A stretch of DNA of 64,000 bases from Oscillospiraceae bacterium (GCA_031288555.1 JAITRE010000032.1:39257-103256); one strand, 5' to 3'. Numbered from the stretch's first letter, positions 27,709 through 36,568 are shown. Translations and numbers: made by a program. The notes: generated by a model from the sequence alone, not told the origin.

Positions 27709-28392
27709 TCAATTTAAGAATTTTATTTCTTTTTCGTACACTGAATATATTAGAATATAATGCAAAGCACTGCCAAACAAAACGAATAAATGCCAAATAA
27801 AGTGCATATATTTTATTTTTCTTCCTAAGATGTAAATTACTGCTCCAACAGTATAGAAAAGACCGCCTATTATTAATAATAAAATTTGATAAAACGATGA
27901 ATTAATTAAAACAGGTTTTGTTGCAAAAACAATAGACCAACCTATGGTAACATAAAATGCTAAAGAAAACTTAACAAATCTATTTACGTCTATTGAATTT
28001 AAAATTATTCCTAAAATAGCTGCTAACCAAACAATTATAAGTATATTAATGCCAGTCCTTCCTTTTATTAAAAAGATGCTAATAGGAGTGTAAGAACCTG
28101 CTATAAATAAGAAAATACAGCAATGATCAAATTTTCTAAATATAGCTTTTAATTTTTCAAAATTATATGGAATAAGATGATAAATTGTTGATGATGCATA
28201 CAACACAAAGGATGTAAAAACATAAACAATAGAGCAAATTAAAAACGCAAAATTAAAACTTTGTAAGCTTATGCATATTAAAAAAAACGATCCGATTAAA
28301 GAAGCGATAGATCCTATTCCATGAGTAATTACATTTAACAGTTCTTCTGTTTTTGTGTAAATGGGAAGAGTTAAGTTTTTTGAAAGTTTCAA
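27709..28392 (-). CDS. Hemolysin III / PAQR family membrane protein
   Basis: 227-residue integral membrane protein with seven predicted helices. Family motifs: NVITHGIGSIASLIG near the N terminus, SSTIYHL, the DHCCIFLFIAGSYTPISI block and a C-terminal HFIWHLFVLFGSALHY. The conserved His/Ser/Asp residues suggest the metal-dependent hydrolase-like site of PAQR proteins. Hemolysin III (YqfA/TrhA) proteins influence membrane energetics and lipid homeostasis; the hemolysin name is historical. Confidence 0.92.
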   Translation of the reverse strand: MKLSKNLTLPIYTKTEELLNVITHGIGSIASLIGSFFLICISLQSFNFAFLICSIVYVFTSFVLYASSTIYHLIPYNFEKLKAIFRKFDHCCIFLFIAGSYTPISIFLIKGRTGINILIIVWLAAILGIILNSIDVNRFVKFSLAFYVTIGWSIVFATKPVLINSSFYQILLLIIGGLFYTVGAVIYILGRKIKYMHFIWHLFVLFGSALHYILIYSVYEKEIKFLN

Positions 28393-28513
28393 AAAAACAC
28401 ATCCTTTAATAATAAAAAATTTTTATGTTTTCTGTGTTAAATTTACTAAAAAACATTTTAATAAAAATTTTTTGCACGATGAATTAAGTAAAAATTTTAA
28501 AATTACGCAAATT

Positions 28514-29191
28514 TCAAATGTAAATTCCAAATTTAGTTCCAACACCAACTAAATGAAAAATACCATGTAGCAAAGCGCTAACCGTTTTCATCATTGGAAC
28601 TCTAAGTATACCTGTAAAAACAGCCACGATCAATGCCATTTTTATAAACTCTTGATATCTGTATATAATGTTTGTAGCGGCCTCAGAAAAAAAGCACTGC
28701 ATTACACCAAAACCATCGAGTGGAGGAATTGGAATTAAATTAAAAATGGCGCTGGAAATGTTTAAATATATATATTCAAAAAAAAGTAAAACTACAAAAT
28801 CGTAGAAACTTGAGTTAGTCGAGTAGAACAAAAGCATAATTCTCAAAAAAATTGCACCAATTAAAGCCATTAAAAAGTTAGCAATAGGTCCTGCGGCGGA
28901 AGTTATAGCAAGGCCAGTTTTTTTATTTTTGAAATTTGTAGTGTTCACAGGTACAGCTTTTGCCCACCCGTAACCAAAAAAAAGTAAACTAATTGCGCCA
29001 AATATATCTATATGTTTTAAAGGATTGGGGCTAAGGCGACCTTGAGAAAAAGCAGTTTTGTCGCCTAATTTATAAGCTGCGAAAGCATGTGCATATTCAT
29101 GCAGTGGAGTTACAAAAAATATAATGACTAATGATGCAAACACTCTACTAATAAGTTTCAAAAAAGTAAAATTTTCATTAAATAAACCCAA
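28514..29191 (-). CDS. Site-2-protease-type M50 membrane metalloprotease
   Basis: 225-residue polytopic membrane protein of the small M50 (YwhC-like) group. The zinc site is HEYAH at residues 31-35 within a hydrophobic helix (VTPLHEYAHAFAAYKLGD). The second motif NLIPIPPLDGFG supplies the Asp ligand. It lacks PDZ or CBS domains. In Clostridia it often sits near scpA/scpB or trpS, which are not present here. Substrates are unknown. Confidence 0.93.
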   Translation of the reverse strand: MGLFNENFTFLKLISRVFASLVIIFFVTPLHEYAHAFAAYKLGDKTAFSQGRLSPNPLKHIDIFGAISLLFFGYGWAKAVPVNTTNFKNKKTGLAITSAAGPIANFLMALIGAIFLRIMLLFYSTNSSFYDFVVLLFFEYIYLNISSAIFNLIPIPPLDGFGVMQCFFSEAATNIIYRYQEFIKMALIVAVFTGILRVPMMKTVSALLHGIFHLVGVGTKFGIYI

Positions 29192-29763
29192 ACTTCATAC
29201 CTCTAATCTTTTAAAATAGTCATTTTTTGTAAAAATGTAAAATTTTAAATATTTAAATCTACAAATAAAATCAAATAATACTAAATTAAGAAAATTATTA
29301 AAATTAACTAAAAACACAGATTAGCATTGAAGAAGATCGCTTATAACGCAGCAAAAAATATTTAAAAGTCTTTAATTAAAAGTATATATGATGTAAAAAA
29401 AAATACAAGAACATTCACTTTATACGATTTTTAAAACTACACTTTAATTTTAAATTTAAATAATGCAATTTTTACAAAATTATTGTTAATATTAAAACAT
29501 AAAGATTTTAAAAGTAGAAATATTAAATTTTAACAAAGGGTTTTTAAAAAGGATTTTTTAAAATCAATTAGTATTTAAAAATTTTTTGAATGAAATTTAG
29601 ATGAAAGTTAGGATATTTTTTTAAAAAATTTAAAACTACGCATAAAGATTTATCTTAAAATTTTAAGAAATTTACTCTTAAAAAATTCAGTTTAAAATAT
29701 AACGTAATGTGGGTTGGTTTGTGTTTACACAACCGTCACATGTTTTTTTGTTTTTAGAAAAAT
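29192..29763. other. AT-rich intergenic region before the secreted protein gene
   Basis: About 570 bp without ORFs between divergent genes. Near its right end GGTT-T-GTG (29716-29723) pairs with CAC-AACC (29728-29734), a bulged 7-bp hairpin 30-50 bp upstream of the -35 box. It could be an operator or a stray terminator. Nothing else is recognisable. Confidence 0.4.
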
Positions 29764-29793
29764 TTGACATTTTGCATCTTGAAATGTTATAAT
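29764..29793 (+). promoter_or_regulatory. Near-consensus sigma-A promoter
   Basis: Perfect TTGACA (29764-29769) and perfect TATAAT (29788-29793) with 18-nt spacing. It is the best promoter match in the window and drives the 412-residue secreted protein, implying high expression. Confidence 0.8.
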
Positions 29794-29879
29794 TTAGTCA
29801 TGTTAAACTGTTAAGCTTTTGTATTTTGCAATCTTTAAGGGAGTTTGACGTAATTTTATATAATTGGGAGTTGTTATTT

Positions 29880-31118
29880 ATGAAGTTTAAAAAGGTATTA
29901 GCGGCGATTGTAGCATTAGTTGTTTCGGCGAGTTCAGTTCAAAATACGGTTAGTAATGCTTTTTGGTTTTCGTCATCAAAAACTAAATCTAAATTAAGTG
30001 TAGCAAATGTACAAAATAATTATGTTCCTGTGGATACTTCTTCTAATCAACAAAGCACTATAGAACTTAGTCTTTTAGAAAAGAAGGAATCATTTTCAAT
30101 ATTTTCAAATGCTCTTTACAGCAAAGTTTTAAAAGAATATTTTGATTTATTAGAAAAGGCTAAAAAAACTGTAAATAGTGAAAGTTTTTATTTTGCTTCG
30201 CAATGTTGTGAGTCAACATTTTCTGCAAGTTTAGAAAGTAAAATAGGATTTTTTTACGATTGTTTTAGTTTTAAAAGTATTAATAATTATAAGGGAAAGT
30301 TAGAAGAATTTAAAAAATCTATAAATGAAACCTTTGGAAAAATTGGAGAAAAAATATTAAGTGTAGAAAAGGGAGTTTTGGGTTTTACAAGTAGCTCAGA
30401 AAATAAAAAATTAAAAGAAATATTAAGTGATGTAAATGATTTTAAGTCTCTTTTTGAAAATAACAATGAACAAAAAATTAACAGCAGTTTACAAAAAATT
30501 ATTAATTTTTTAATTGAAAGTACAGCTAAAGAATTTGAAACAAATATTGAGCCGTTAGTTCAAAATAAAGTTGAAGAAATGGTCGGTTTTTTAAATTTAC
30601 TTTTAGAAGAATCGAAAGAAATTAAAGATAGCCCAATATTTAACGTTGTTAAGAAAATACATTATGTTTTTTACGATAAGTTTATTAATTTAAACAATGA
30701 AAAATATGATGATTTGAGCGAAGAAGAAACAGAAGTTTTAGTAAACTTTCTTTCTACTTTTGTATCAGATAGACAATTATTTTTGCTTAAAGGATTTAAT
30801 GCGGGCAACAAAAAACTACCTTCGTGGTTTGGCGGAGCTAATTTACCAGTTTCATATCAAAAAATTATTGCGGTGTTTTTGTATGCTATGACAAATGGGT
30901 GCAATTTTGGAGCAAATAATTCTGGTTATTTTAAACATATTAAACCTTCTAGTTTTGATATAGATAAATGGAATGAAGGTTATAAGGCAAGCATTGATAG
31001 TTGTGATAACAAAATGTTTAAAGCTGCCTTAAAAGGTCTTTTTGATACGTTTAAAAACAAAGAAATGAGTTTTAATTTACAACAGGTGCATTCTGAATTG
31101 AGCAAGAATTTTAAATAA
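29880..31118 (+). CDS. Secreted protein of unknown function, strongly expressed
   Basis: 412 residues from an ATG behind GGGAG, with a classical signal peptide (MKFKKVLAAIVALVVSASSV, cleavage probably after SNA at about 32). The mature protein is helical, Ser/Lys/Glu/Phe rich, with a stretch of charged heptad-like sequence (about 90-270) and a more globular end containing LPSWFGGANLPVSYQKI and YAMTNGCNFGANNSGYF. I recognise no domain. A near-perfect promoter and a strong terminator frame it as a single-gene unit. It belongs with the other exported unknowns of this window as a candidate host- or surface-interaction protein; that is inference. Confidence 0.8.
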   Translation: MKFKKVLAAIVALVVSASSVQNTVSNAFWFSSSKTKSKLSVANVQNNYVPVDTSSNQQSTIELSLLEKKESFSIFSNALYSKVLKEYFDLLEKAKKTVNSESFYFASQCCESTFSASLESKIGFFYDCFSFKSINNYKGKLEEFKKSINETFGKIGEKILSVEKGVLGFTSSSENKKLKEILSDVNDFKSLFENNNEQKINSSLQKIINFLIESTAKEFETNIEPLVQNKVEEMVGFLNLLLEESKEIKDSPIFNVVKKIHYVFYDKFINLNNEKYDDLSEEETEVLVNFLSTFVSDRQLFLLKGFNAGNKKLPSWFGGANLPVSYQKIIAVFLYAMTNGCNFGANNSGYFKHIKPSSFDIDKWNEGYKASIDSCDNKMFKAALKGLFDTFKNKEMSFNLQQVHSELSKNFK

Positions 31119-31154
31119 ATTTTATCAAAATATTTTGTTAATTGATTTGCAAAT

Positions 31155-31190
31155 AAAACCCGCAATATAAGTTTGTGTTGTGGGTTTTTT
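31155..31190 (+). terminator. Rho-independent terminator after the secreted protein gene
   Basis: AAAACCCGCAA (31155-31165) pairs with TTGTGGGTTTT (31178-31188), one G-T pair, 12-nt loop, and ends in T6 (31185-31190). It lies only 7 nt before the tRNA-Ala gene. Confidence 0.8.
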
Positions 31191-31197
31191 ATGCTCT

Positions 31198-31273
31198 GGG
31201 AGTATAGCTCAGTTGGGAGAGTGCTTGCTTCGCATGCAAGAGGTCAGGGGTTCAACTCCCCTTACTTCCACCA
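31198..31273 (+). tRNA. tRNA-Ala (anticodon CGC)
   Basis: Complete 76-nt cloverleaf: acceptor GGGAGTA/TACTTCC with the G3-U70 wobble pair that identifies tRNA-Ala, D stem GCTC/GAGT, anticodon stem CTTGC/GCAAG with loop TTCGCAT (anticodon CGC), variable loop AGGTC, T arm AGGGG-TTCAACT-CCCCT, discriminator A, encoded CCA. CGC reads only GCG, a rare codon in such AT-rich DNA. A possible promoter TTGATT-18-TATAAG (31142-31171) overlaps the preceding terminator. Confidence 0.96.
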
Positions 31274-31521
31274 AGTATTTAGTATAAGTTTTTAAGTTTG
31301 CTTCTGTATGCAGAAATTTAAGCTTTAAAGTTTTGCATATCTCACAAAGCAGGTTTTGTATTATTATTTTGTCAACTTTGTAAATTGTAACAAGAAATTT
31401 ATATTTTCTGAGTAGTAAAAGTTGAATTTATAACCTAATTTGAAGTTTATAAATAAAATTAGTATTTAAAAGCATATTTTATATTTTGATAATGTAGAAA
31501 TAAACCAATGTTTATGTTTTA

Positions 31522-31767
31522 CTATTTTGTTTTTATAATTTTCTGTTTTTCATCTTTCGTCCAAACAATTATACCGTAAATATTTATTATTAACAAAAAT
31601 ACATCTAAAAATGCTCTTCCATATTGTTGATTTTTAATATCAATTATAGTATGAAATATTGCAGTTATTTTCCACAAATAAAAACAAGCAACTTTTTTTT
31701 TAATATTCAAATACGAAGCAATAATTGATATTGCAGCAGTAATCCATGTATAATCAAAATTATCCAT
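31522..31767 (-). CDS. Small PnuC-like (half-transporter) membrane protein, copy 1
   Basis: 81 residues with three hydrophobic helices: YTWITAAISIIASYLNIKKK, CFYLWKITAIFHTIIDIK and AFLDVFLLIINIYGIIVW. This matches one repeat of the SWEET/PnuC fold; single-repeat (semi-) versions must dimerise to make a pore. It overlaps by 8 bp the end of the upstream paralog, indicating translational coupling and perhaps heterodimer formation. A role in nicotinamide-ribose or other small-molecule uptake would follow the PnuC family but is not proven. Confidence 0.7.
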   Translation of the reverse strand: MDNFDYTWITAAISIIASYLNIKKKVACFYLWKITAIFHTIIDIKNQQYGRAFLDVFLLIINIYGIIVWTKDEKQKIIKTK

Positions 31768-32023
31768 TTTTAACCTTTCTTTCTATGTCATTACTTTCTA
31801 TTCTATTTTCTTTGGTCCAAAGAATTATGCCGTAAATATTCATACCAAAACTAAATATATCTAAAAATGCTCTACCATATTGATAGTTTTGAATGTCAAG
31901 TATGAAACATATTGCTTCACATATTGACCACAAGTAAAAACAAAACACTTTTTTTTTAATATTGAAAAATGTACCCGTAATTGAAATTATAGCAACAACC
32001 CATGTGAAATCAAAAATATTCAT
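31760..32023 (-). CDS. Small PnuC-like (half-transporter) membrane protein, copy 2
   Basis: 87 residues from the ATG that follows AAAGGTG at 6 nt (an ATG three codons earlier would overlap this site). It has the same three-helix plan as the next gene: FTWVVAIISITGTFFNIKKK, CFYLWSICEAICFILDI, YGRAFLDIFSFGMNIYGIIL. The shared NIKKKVxCFYLW and QYGRAFLD blocks show that the two are tandem paralogs. The first gene of a two-gene unit; the second starts inside its end. Confidence 0.7.
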   Translation of the reverse strand: MNIFDFTWVVAIISITGTFFNIKKKVFCFYLWSICEAICFILDIQNYQYGRAFLDIFSFGMNIYGIILWTKENRIESNDIERKVKNG

Positions 32024-32032
32024 TATTTGCAC

Positions 32033-32673
32033 CTTTTATCTTTATTTTTCTGACTATTAATATAATGATTGGTTTAGTTTTAAAAGCTTTTTGAATAACT
32101 TTTATTTTAAAAGTTGTGCAGCTTTAGATTTACTTAATCAAGATAAAAATTTAAATTTTAAGTTTTATGTAGTGTTGATATTAAATTAAATCGATTTGCA
32201 TTTTCATACCTAAACTTTGTAACAACATTAATCTATGACACACTTTTTGTGTTTTTGCAAGTTCTAAAAGTTCTTTTGTTTTGGGGATACTAATTTAAAT
32301 AAAATTTCTACATAGGTTTTGTAAGGTTAGTTAAGATGAAATTTATTATATTTTAAAAAGTGCAGTAAAAATGATTTTTACAATTTACTACTTTAAAAAC
32401 CAAGTATTTAGCGTTTAAATTTAATAAAAAATTTTAAAGTTCTAGAGTTTATTTTACCTGTAAAAAAATAGTTACTGCGGGGCTTTAAAACTAAAATTAA
32501 GTAGTTATTACGGGGGTAATTTTATTTAAAATTTTAATAATATATGTTATCGTTAAAGTGGTGTTTAAATTTAACTTGAAAATATTTATTTTTTATGCAA
32601 TTGTGTTTAATTAATTACACTTAAAAGTATAAGCGTTTTTGCATGATTAATGTATATTTAAACTGCAAGATGC
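32033..32673. other. AT-rich intergenic region upstream of rpmH
   Basis: In many Firmicutes this spot adjoins oriC and dnaA. Here no dnaA gene and no cluster of TTATNCACA boxes is visible, so there is no support for an origin. It contains small palindromes such as GTAAAAAT-G-ATTTTTAC (about 32367) and an imperfect direct repeat TAGTTACTGCGGGG / TAGTTATTACGGGG around 32470 and 32502. Otherwise featureless. Confidence 0.4.
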
Positions 32674-32701
32674 TTGACATTTTTATTGCTTATGGTATAA
32701 A
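32674..32701 (+). promoter_or_regulatory. Predicted promoter of the rpmH operon
   Basis: Perfect TTGACA (32674-32679), 16-nt spacer, TATAAA (32696-32701). The leader contains a small hairpin AAAGCT-TTTT-AGCTTT before the rpmH ribosome binding site (TAGGAGG). Confidence 0.7.
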
Positions 32702-32777
32702 ATTTAAGAAAGCTTTTTAGCTTTAATTTTCTAGAGAAGAAGAATGTTATTATAGTACTTAATTATAGGAGGATTTT

Positions 32778-32915
32778 ATGCGCAGAACCTTTCAACCTAA
32801 AAAAATTCATAGAAGAAGAGAACATGGTTTTATGAAAAGAATGTCTAGCAGAGGTGGGCGCAAGGTATTGTCTCGTCGCAGATTAAAAGGTAGAAAACAA
32901 CTTTGTTCTGCGTAG
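32778..32915 (+). CDS. rpmH: 50S ribosomal protein L34
   Basis: 45-residue, highly basic protein beginning [19 protein letters not shown] and continuing [20 protein letters not shown], the L34 signature. ATG after TAGGAGG. It is followed 16 bp later by rnpA, the universal neighbour. Confidence 0.98.
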   Translation: MRRTFQPKKIHRRREHGFMKRMSSRGGRKVLSRRRLKGRKQLCSA

Positions 32916-32931
32916 AATAGGAGAGATATTT

Positions 32932-33306
32932 TTGATAAAAAATAAAATTTTAACAATAAAGAAAAACAAAGATTTTCGCCGTTTATATAGAAGCGGAAGG
33001 TTTTTTGTTTCTGAAGATTTGGTTACTTATGCATTGAGAAGAAAATATGTTAAGATTACAAGACTTGGTATAACTACTAGTAGAAAAGTTGGTTGTGCTG
33101 TAAAGAGAAATAGAGCGAGAAGAGTTATTAAAGAATCTTATCGTAGAATTTTTCCTAGAGTATATCCTGGATACGATATAGTTTTTGTAGCACGTGGTCG
33201 CACTACTTCAGTCAGTTGCAATAACGTTTTTTTTTCCATGAATAAGCATTTGTTAAAGTTAGGTTGTGTTGGTAAATATGAAACGCTTAGTAATATTAGC
33301 AATTAA
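32932..33306 (+). CDS. rnpA: Ribonuclease P protein component
   Basis: Protein subunit that helps the RNase P RNA process pre-tRNA 5' ends. The TTG start follows TAGGAGAG. 124 residues, basic, with the family motif KVGCAVKRNRARRVIKESYR (60-79) and an upstream FRRLYRSGRF. The 3' end overlaps yidD by 29 bp, as in many bacteria. The RNase P RNA gene itself is not in the window. Confidence 0.97.
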   Translation: MIKNKILTIKKNKDFRRLYRSGRFFVSEDLVTYALRRKYVKITRLGITTSRKVGCAVKRNRARRVIKESYRRIFPRVYPGYDIVFVARGRTTSVSCNNVFFSMNKHLLKLGCVGKYETLSNISN

Positions 33307-33484
33307 TTTTTATCAAAAAGTTATTTCTCCTTTTAAGACTCCTTGCTGCTGCTACTTTCCAACTTGTTCTAATTATGCAAAAGAATCGATAAACAAATTT
33401 GGCGTTGTTAAAGGGATTGTTAAAACGTTTTTTCGTATTTTAAGATGCAATCCGTTTTCTAAGGGTGGATATGATCCTGTTTGA
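33278..33484 (+). CDS. yidD: Membrane protein insertion efficiency factor YidD
   Basis: 68 residues from the ATG inside the end of rnpA. YidD is a small amphipathic protein that aids YidC-dependent insertion. Diagnostic sequence: FYQKVISPFKTPCCCYFPTC followed by SNYAKESINKFGVVKG and RCNPFSKGGYDPV. The cysteines and the terminal GGYDPV are conserved. Order rpmH-rnpA-yidD-yidC is kept. Confidence 0.96.
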   Translation: MKRLVILAINFYQKVISPFKTPCCCYFPTCSNYAKESINKFGVVKGIVKTFFRILRCNPFSKGGYDPV

Positions 33485-33525
33485 AACAATTAAAAATTAA
33501 TTTTGATTGATGGGAGAAAATAGGT

Positions 33526-34440
33526 ATGGCGTGGGACCCTTTAAATCTTGGGCCTTTTCTTGGGCATATTATTCTTTGGTTTTTTAATTTAACAAATAAC
33601 TATGGTTTTGCAATTATTTTACTTACGTTATTTATAAAAATTCTAATGTTTCCTTTAACTATAAAAAATCAAAAGTCTGCTGCTAATTCTATGAAATATA
33701 CAGACAAGCGAAAGGAAATTAGAAATAAATATAAAAATGATCGAAAAAAGATGAACGATGAAATTTTAAAGCTTTCTCAAAAGGAAGGAGTTAATGTTTT
33801 TGGAGGATGTTTACCCAGCGTTTTATCTGTTGTGATTTTACTTGCCATAAGTTCAATTGTAGCTTATCCATTAACTAATATTCTACATATAGAAAAGAAT
33901 AAGGTTAGTGAAGCATTGAAAATTGTGGATTCGAAGGATAATGGAGAAAAAAGTGCCTATAGTGAAATAAGACTTATAAAAGTTTTTTCTGAGGAAAAAA
34001 GTAATTTTTCTATGTTTAATGATGATGAAGCAAAAAGTATAGAAGAACTTTCTAAAGGTTTTAATTTTTTTGGTGTTGATTTATTAACGACTCCTAAAAA
34101 TAAATTTTTTAATAGTTTTCTTTGGATAATTCCAGTATTGAGTTTTTCGACTTCTGCATTTAGTTTTTATATTTCTAAAAAATTAAAACAAATACCAGTT
34201 CAAAATGACCAGGGTTGTGCAAAATTTAGTATGTATCCTCTTTTTATTTTTAGTGCTCTTTTTGCTTACAATAATCCAGCTGCTGTAGGTTTTTATTATA
34301 TAATCATAAATTTAATAGATTTGATTCAGAAATTTGTTATGGAGAAATTTTTTAGTATATATTTAATTAATGCTAAAAAAGAAGCTTCAAGGGTTTTAAT
34401 GAGACTTATGGAAGAAAAAAAAGTTAAGTCATTATCGTGA
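33526..34440 (+). CDS. yidC: Membrane protein insertase YidC (SpoIIIJ type)
   Basis: Inserts membrane proteins alone or with Sec. The 304-residue protein lacks the lipoprotein signal of Bacillus copies and starts directly with a short Clostridia-type N terminus, then TM NYGFAIILLTLFIKILMFPL. The cytosolic hairpin has a charged KYTDKRKEIRNKYKNDRKKM segment; then come further helices, with a non-conserved loop of about 80 residues between them, and the final FYYIIINLIDLIQK. It would handle the many small membrane proteins here. Confidence 0.93.
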   Translation: MAWDPLNLGPFLGHIILWFFNLTNNYGFAIILLTLFIKILMFPLTIKNQKSAANSMKYTDKRKEIRNKYKNDRKKMNDEILKLSQKEGVNVFGGCLPSVLSVVILLAISSIVAYPLTNILHIEKNKVSEALKIVDSKDNGEKSAYSEIRLIKVFSEEKSNFSMFNDDEAKSIEELSKGFNFFGVDLLTTPKNKFFNSFLWIIPVLSFSTSAFSFYISKKLKQIPVQNDQGCAKFSMYPLFIFSALFAYNNPAAVGFYYIIINLIDLIQKFVMEKFFSIYLINAKKEASRVLMRLMEEKKVKSLS

Positions 34441-34573
34441 ATGTTGTTATTTCAAATTAAAGTTTTTAAATTTGAAGAGTTTTGTGGAAGAGTGAGTTTT
34501 AATAGGTGAATTATCAGAAATTTATTAGAATTTAGTTTAGATTTGTTGTTTTGTTTTTGAAAGGAAGGTATAA

Positions 34574-35083
34574 ATGGCGGAAGACACTTACAAAGAAGAA
34601 TACATAAGGAATACAACAAATCTTGTTGAGGTTGCTTATGATTACCTTGTTGAGATAATTAAGGGCTTTGGTTTTGACAATTTGTTAGTGGAAAGAAAAT
34701 TTTTGGAAGATGGAGTTGAGTTTAATATTCAAGGGGAAAATATAGGAGTTGTAATAGGAAAACATGGTGGCGTTTTGGATTCGATTCAGTATTTAACAAA
34801 TTTAGTTGCAAATCAAAGAGGAAACGGTTATTTTAGAGTTAAAATTAATGCTTGCGAATATAGAGAAAAAAGAGAAAGGGCTTTGATGGCGCTTGGAGAA
34901 AAAGTAGCTCTGAAGGTAGAAAGAACTCTTAAACCTTATAAATTAGAGCCAATGAGTGCATATGATAGACGTTTAATACATTTAGCTATTAAAGATTTTT
35001 CAAAAATCACTTCTTTTTCTGAGGGAGACGGTTTAAATAGGCATGTAGTTATATTGCCTATTTATAACGAAGAAAATAGTTGA
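34574..35083 (+). CDS. jag: KH-R3H RNA-binding protein Jag (KhpB)
   Basis: RNA-binding protein of the YidC operon, partner of KhpA in other Firmicutes and linked to cell-wall and cell-length control. The 169 residues contain a KH-II domain with GxxG loop IGKHGG (about 64-69) and an R3H domain (MSAYDRRLIHLAI ... GDGLNRHVVI). The N-terminal Jag-N region is largely absent, giving a shorter protein than in Bacillus. Confidence 0.93.
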   Translation: MAEDTYKEEYIRNTTNLVEVAYDYLVEIIKGFGFDNLLVERKFLEDGVEFNIQGENIGVVIGKHGGVLDSIQYLTNLVANQRGNGYFRVKINACEYREKRERALMALGEKVALKVERTLKPYKLEPMSAYDRRLIHLAIKDFSKITSFSEGDGLNRHVVILPIYNEENS

Positions 35084-35203
35084 TTTTATGTTTTTTTGAA
35101 TATTTGTTCTTCAACTTAAAATATATAAATTGAAAGTATTAGTTTTGAAATTAAAAAATGAAGGCTTTTTAAGTAAACTTATTATATTTAAGGAATTATT
35201 AAC

Positions 35204-36568
35204 ATGGAAAATGAAACTATAGCTGCAATAGCAACTAGCGAGGGTGTAGCTTCTATTTCTGTTATACGTATTTCTGGAGATAAATCTATAGCCATAGCAG
35301 ATAAAGTTTTTAAATCGAACTCACACCAATCGTTAATAGCTATGAAAGGATATACAGCAAGCTTTGGCAAGGTTTACAAAGAAGGAAACTTGCTTGACGA
35401 AGCTGTTGCAATTGTGTTTAAAGCTCCCAAAAGTTATACTGGGGAGGATGTAGTTGAAATTTGTTGCCATGGAGGCATTTTTGTTACAAGACAAGTTTTG
35501 AATAGTTTGATTATTTCTGGAGCAGCACCTGCAGGCCCTGGAGAATTTACTAAACGTGCTTTTTTAAATGGAAAGGTGGATCTTACAAAGGCTGAATCCG
35601 TAATGAATTTAATATCAGCTAGAGGCAATCAAGCTTTAAATGCTGCGGTTGTTTCTTGCAAAGGTGAGATTTATAAAGGACTAAAAAATATAAAAAAAAA
35701 GCTTACGGATTTATGTGCAAAGTTTTTTGTTTCTGTTGATTATGAAGAGCTAGAAGAAGATGTAGATTTAAGAGAACTTGAAAGCACGCTGAGCTTTATT
35801 GAGGAAGAGCTGGAAAATTTAGTTTTAAATTATGAAAAAGGGAAAATTATAAGAGAGGGGATAAGAGTAGCTATAATCGGTTGCCCGAATGTGGGCAAGT
35901 CTTCTCTTATGAATTTTTTACTGGGTTTTGAAAGATCAATTGTAACTAATATTGCAGGAACTACGCGAGATATTATAGAAGAATCTATTATTATAAATGG
36001 CATTGTAGTTAATCTTTTGGACACTGCAGGAATTCGTGAAACATCAGATCCAATAGAAGAAATTGGAGTTAAAAAAGCAAAAGAAGAACAAAAGCAAGCA
36101 GATTTAATTTTAGTTATATTTGATTCTTCAAGACCTTTAAGTGATGAAGATTTAAAAATTATTGACAGCTTAAAAGATGGTTTAGTTCTTGCTATTATTA
36201 ACAAGATAGATCTTCCTTGTGAATTAGATAAAAATTTAATTAGATTTAAGTTTAAAAATGTATTAGAAATATCTTTTGTTTCAAATTATAATGTCGAACT
36301 TATCAAAGAAAATATATTTAAGGTGCTTAGTATTTCAAATTTTGATTCAAATCAAGGATTTTTAGCTAATCAACGACAATTTTCTGCAGCAAATTCTGCT
36401 TTATCTTTAATAAAAAAAGCAAAAACTGATTTAAAATCAAGTGTTGCGATTGATATGGTGTTTTTGTCTATTGAGGAATCTGCTCAGAAAATAGGCGAAT
36501 TGACGGGTGAAAACATTAAAGATTCAGTTATTGATGAGATTTTTTCAAAATTCTGTGTTGGGAAATAA
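35204..36568 (+). CDS. mnmE: tRNA modification GTPase MnmE
   Basis: With MnmG forms the complex that adds the (carboxymethyl)aminomethyl group to U34 of tRNAs reading NNA/NNG codons. 454 residues: N-terminal folate-binding domain (AAIATSEGVASISVIRISG; APAGPGEFTKRAFLNGK), inserted GTPase domain with GCPNVGKSS, DTAGIRE and NKID, and the C-terminal catalytic FCVGK (C451). mnmG is 112 bp downstream. Confidence 0.98.
   Translation: MENETIAAIATSEGVASISVIRISGDKSIAIADKVFKSNSHQSLIAMKGYTASFGKVYKEGNLLDEAVAIVFKAPKSYTGEDVVEICCHGGIFVTRQVLNSLIISGAAPAGPGEFTKRAFLNGKVDLTKAESVMNLISARGNQALNAAVVSCKGEIYKGLKNIKKKLTDLCAKFFVSVDYEELEEDVDLRELESTLSFIEEELENLVLNYEKGKIIREGIRVAIIGCPNVGKSSLMNFLLGFERSIVTNIAGTTRDIIEESIIINGIVVNLLDTAGIRETSDPIEEIGVKKAKEEQKQADLILVIFDSSRPLSDEDLKIIDSLKDGLVLAIINKIDLPCELDKNLIRFKFKNVLEISFVSNYNVELIKENIFKVLSISNFDSNQGFLANQRQFSAANSALSLIKKAKTDLKSSVAIDMVFLSIEESAQKIGELTGENIKDSVIDEIFSKFCVGK

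Noticed and set aside
32033..32777. Candidate oriC next to rpmH
   Set aside because: No TTATNCACA cluster, no dnaA; AT-richness alone is uninformative in this genome.
34448..34475. Terminator after yidC (TTCAAATT/AATTTGAA)
   Set aside because: An 8-bp all-AT-biased stem with no T-run immediately after it; readthrough into jag is expected from the conserved operon.
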